From assembly GCA_046484625.1 (NCBI GenBank), contig JAWOIO010000157.1:1-6730 (forward strand): a stretch of DNA of 6,730 bases, in the 5' to 3' direction. Source of the DNA: DASUAO01 sp046484625 (lineage in GTDB: Bacteria; Actinomycetota; Acidimicrobiia; IMCC26256; PALSA-555). This document shows, one piece after another, positions 5,095-6,730 of the stretch (the stretch's first letter is position 1; each line of letters begins with the position of its first letter). Below the pieces are notes generated by a model that saw only the letters and a list, made by a program, of their open reading frames with translations, did not search any database and was not told where the DNA came from. A program made the position numbers and the translations under genes.

Positions 5095-5110
5095 CCATCC
5101 GCCGCATCGT

Positions 5111-5142
5111 GCACCGCCACGAGCGCGACGCCGAGGCGGTGC
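5111..5142 (+). promoter_or_regulatory. Hairpin overlapping the response-regulator RBS
   Basis: GCACCGCC (5111-5118) and GGCGGTGC (5135-5142) are perfect 8-bp arms separated by 16 nt. The right arm contains most of the only Shine-Dalgarno-like sequence, GAGGCGG (5133-5139), before the GTG at 5144. If folded in mRNA it would hide the ribosome-binding site. It could instead weakly terminate transcription coming from the ester-cyclase gene. Structure is seen; function is inferred. Confidence 0.5.
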
Positions 5143-5143
5143 C

Positions 5144-5785
5144 GTGCGCATAGTCATCGCCGAGGACTCCGTCCTCCTGCGCGCCGGCCTGGAGCGGCTC
5201 CTCGCCGACGAGGGCCTCGACGTCGTCGCCACCGCGGGCGACGGCGCCGAGCTGCTCCGGGCGGTCGAGGAGCACCACCCCGACCTCGCGATCGTCGACG
5301 TGCGCATGCCCCCCACCTTCACCGACGAGGGCCTGCGCGCCGCGCACGAGGCCCGCACCGCCCAGCCCGGCCTCGCCGTGCTCGTGCTGAGCCAGTACGT
5401 GGAGGACGAGTACGCCCGCGAGCTCTTCGCCGGAGACGCCTCCGGCCTCGGCTACCTCCTCAAGGACCGCGTCGCCGACGTGCGCGAGTTCGTCGAGGCG
5501 GTGCAGCGCGTCGGCGCCGGCGGCACCGCACTCGACCCCGATGTGGTCGCCCAGCTCCTCGCCCGCCACTCACGCGACACCGCGCTCGACGCCCTGACGC
5601 CCCGCGAACGCGAGGTGCTGGGCCTCATGGCCGAAGGCCGGTCGAACAGGGCGATTGCCGAGAAGCTCGTCGTCAGCGCCGGCGCCGTGGAGAAGCACAT
5701 CGGCAACGTGTTCACGAAGCTCGGGCTCGAGCCCGATGACGGGGGCCATCGCCGGGTCTTGGCGGTGCTGCAGTACCTGGAGTGA
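5144..5785 (+). CDS. NarL/LuxR-family response regulator
   Basis: A 213-residue two-component regulator. The receiver domain (1-120) has the acidic pair E7/D8, the phospho-acceptor D52 in LAIVDVRMPP, the conserved S83 (VLSQY) and K107 (LLKDR), so it should be phosphorylatable. The LuxR helix-turn-helix spans about 148-195, with LTPREREVLGLMAEGRSNRA (151-170) and VSAGAVEKHIGNVFTKLGL (177-195). It binds DNA after phosphorylation to control target genes. No histidine kinase is adjacent; the only kinase seen is the fragment at 2-250, almost 5 kb away, whose type (HisKA_3) is the usual partner of this class. The start is a GTG; GAGGCGG at 5133-5139 is 4 nt upstream and is buried in a hairpin. It is 49 nt after the ester-cyclase gene and convergent with the thiolase remnant. 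Targets unknown. Confidence 0.93.
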   Translation: MRIVIAEDSVLLRAGLERLLADEGLDVVATAGDGAELLRAVEEHHPDLAIVDVRMPPTFTDEGLRAAHEARTAQPGLAVLVLSQYVEDEYARELFAGDASGLGYLLKDRVADVREFVEAVQRVGAGGTALDPDVVAQLLARHSRDTALDALTPREREVLGLMAEGRSNRAIAEKLVVSAGAVEKHIGNVFTKLGLEPDDGGHRRVLAVLQYLE

Positions 5786-5886
5786 GGCCTGCCGAGGCGC
5801 TGAAGAGATCGGCCCAGGCGACGATGATGCTCGGCTACCAACACTCCGGACTGGGCCCTAGCCGTCCATGCCTGATCGTCGACGAA

Positions 5887-6552
5887 CTACGCCGCCTTAC
5901 CGAGCACCAGTGCACTCGTCGGCACCATCGTCCCGGCGGTCACCAGGACGTGCTCCACACCGTCGGGCTGGTTCGTCGACGTGCCCCGGATCAACCGTGC
6001 ACCCTCGGCCACACCGTTCATGCCGTGGATGTAGGCCTCGCCGAGCTGGCCGCCGTTGGTGTTGATCGGGAGGCGGCCGCCGAGCTCGATGTTGCCGTCC
6101 TTGATGAAGTCCTTCGCCTCGCCGCGGCCGCAGAACCCGAACTCCTCGAGCTGCGGGAGCGCCAGCGGGGTGAAGTGGTCGTAGATGATCGCGGCCTGGA
6201 TGTCGTCGGGGCCGAGGCCGGTCGTGTTCCACAGCTGGCGGGCGATGAGGCCCATCTCCGGGAGGCCTGAGATCTTGTCCCGGTAGTAGCTCGTCATCAT
6301 GTCCTGGTTCTCGCCCGCACCCTGCGCCGAAGCCTTCACGATCACCGCCGGCTGGGGCAGGTCCTTGGCCCGCTCGGGCGTGGTGACCACCATCGCCTGT
6401 CCCCCGTCGGACTCCTGACAGCAGTCGAGCAGGTGCAACGGCTCCACGATCCAGCGGCTGTTCTGGTGGTCCTCCAACGTGATCGGCTTCTCGTAGAACC
6501 ACGCCTTCGGGTTGTTCGCGGCGTGCTTGCGGTCGGCGACGGCGATGCGGCC
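5887..6552 (-). pseudogene. SCP2/Ltp-like thiolase-fold protein, N-terminal half missing
   Basis: The last 221 residues of a thiolase-superfamily protein of the lipid-transfer (SCPx/Ltp) type, usually about 390 residues. Recognisable segments are IAVADRKHAANNPKAWFYE near the left end, EPLHLLDCCQESDGGQAMVVT (quoted as LHLLDCCQESDGGQA), the substrate-loop region IYDHFTPLALPQLEEFGFC, NTNGGQLGEAYIHGMNG, and a terminal HVLVTAGTMVPTSALVLG. Upstream of GRIAVADR the reading frame becomes the antisense of another gene. About 170 N-terminal residues, including the region of the nucleophilic cysteine in thiolases, are absent although the window continues. In the usual GHP motif the His is replaced by Tyr (GEAYIHG), and the CxG cysteine is also absent. 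Both are as in Ltp2-type aldolases of steroid side-chain breakdown. No start codon or ribosome-binding site fits, so it is most likely non-functional, unless the junction is an assembly error. Confidence 0.8.
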
Positions 6553-6557
6553 CCCCC
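6551..6557. other. Junction of two 5'-truncated genes at a C7 tract
   Basis: Minus-strand thiolase coding sequence ends at about 6552 and plus-strand coding sequence of another gene begins at about 6557, with seven C's between. Both genes lack their N-terminal parts here. This is what a deletion removing the promoters and 5' ends of a divergent pair would leave. A chimeric read or contig join at a homopolymer would look the same. Confidence 0.65.
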
Positions 6558-6694
6558 AGACCGAGGCGCTGGAGCACATGGCCAAGCGCATGCCTGAGCT
6601 GGGCCGGGTGTTCGTGCAGGCCGAGAGCGAGGTCGCCGCCATCAACATGGTCTACGGCGCGGGCCGTTACCACAACGAGATGCCTCCCGACTGA
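6557..6694 (+). pseudogene. C-terminal fragment of an unidentified protein
   Basis: Forty-five codons from QTEALEH to the final HNEMPPD and a TGA read as genuine coding sequence. Third positions are nearly all G or C, and the peptide is helical and balanced in composition. Neither antisense frame resembles the neighbouring thiolase. The segment includes EALEHMAKRMPELGRVFVQA and ends NMVYGAGRYHNEMPPD. I do not recognise the family. The 5' part is gone: the reading runs straight into the C7 tract and the antisense thiolase. An internal ATG at 6578 has GGAG only 3 nt before it, too close for a good start. The TGA overlaps a possible next ATG (TGATG), suggesting it was once inside a plus-strand operon. 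Confidence 0.6.
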
Positions 6695-6730
6695 TGGTGC
6701 TGCACCGCGAACCGCAAACCATTGCCCACC
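6694..6730 (+). CDS. Possible start of a further plus-strand gene (partial)
   Basis: An ATG at 6694 overlaps the preceding TGA as TGATG, the usual form of translational coupling. It opens a frame MVLHREPQTIAH that reaches the window edge without a stop. Only 12 codons are visible and no clear ribosome-binding site precedes it. The call rests on the overlap alone. Confidence 0.35.
   Translation, partial: MVLHREPQTIAH

Noticed and set aside
2..5785. Kinase fragment (2-250) and response regulator (5144-5785) as a split two-component pair
   Set aside because: The classes are compatible, but nearly 5 kb and eight unrelated genes on both strands lie between, and no insertion boundary is visible. 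The kinase partner may lie left of the window.
5876..5885. Perfect 10-bp palindrome TCGTCGACGA after the response regulator
   Set aside because: It is short and of common composition for this DNA, with no loop or T-tract. It is not enough for a terminator or an operator.
6551..6557. C7 run as a simple frameshift within an intact thiolase gene
   Set aside because: None of the three minus-strand frames right of the run resembles thiolase N-terminal sequence, and one stops at once. The plus strand there has coding character instead.

Overview
The window is GC-rich, with strong G/C preference at third codon positions, GTG starts, a DUF222/HNH (13E12-type) gene carrying an actinobacterial LexA box, and an apparently leaderless MarR mRNA. 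Together these point to a chromosomal segment of an actinomycete-like bacterium (Actinomycetota). The genus cannot be read from the sequence. No tRNA, rRNA, CRISPR array or complete insertion sequence is visible.

Layout. 1-250 (+) is the C-terminal end of a sensor histidine kinase. 350-910 (-) is a cytoplasmic YceI-like protein, transcribed divergently from a MarR regulator at 1013-1525 (+). The roughly 100 bp between them hold two copies of the palindrome TAGTTG-N6-CAACTA. One copy covers the abutting -35 boxes of two well-formed divergent promoters, so MarR probably represses both genes. 1571-2794 (-) is a DUF222/HNH endonuclease whose first codons encode a near-consensus SOS box. 2934-3194 (+) is a DUF2442 protein.

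Next comes a minus-strand group: a two-helix small membrane protein (4537-4355), a METTL7-like SAM methyltransferase (4276-3656) and an antibiotic-biosynthesis-monooxygenase-like protein (3555-3259), the last with its own candidate promoter. Divergent from these is a plus-strand pair: a SnoaL-like ester cyclase (4681-5094) and a NarL/LuxR response regulator (5144-5785). A strong hairpin overlaps the regulator's ribosome-binding site.

Right end. 5887-6552 (-) is the C-terminal half of an SCP2/Ltp-like thiolase-fold protein. Its N-terminal half is absent although the window continues. At a run of seven C's (6551-6557) it meets the C-terminal 45 codons of an unidentified plus-strand gene (6557-6694), which overlaps a possible next start by TGATG. 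This head-to-head joining of two 5'-truncated genes looks like a deletion across a divergent gene pair, or an assembly chimera.

Apart from that junction this is ordinary chromosomal content. The best supported points of interest are the MarR/YceI control region, the SOS box within the HNH gene and the double truncation. I see no coherent new multi-gene system.
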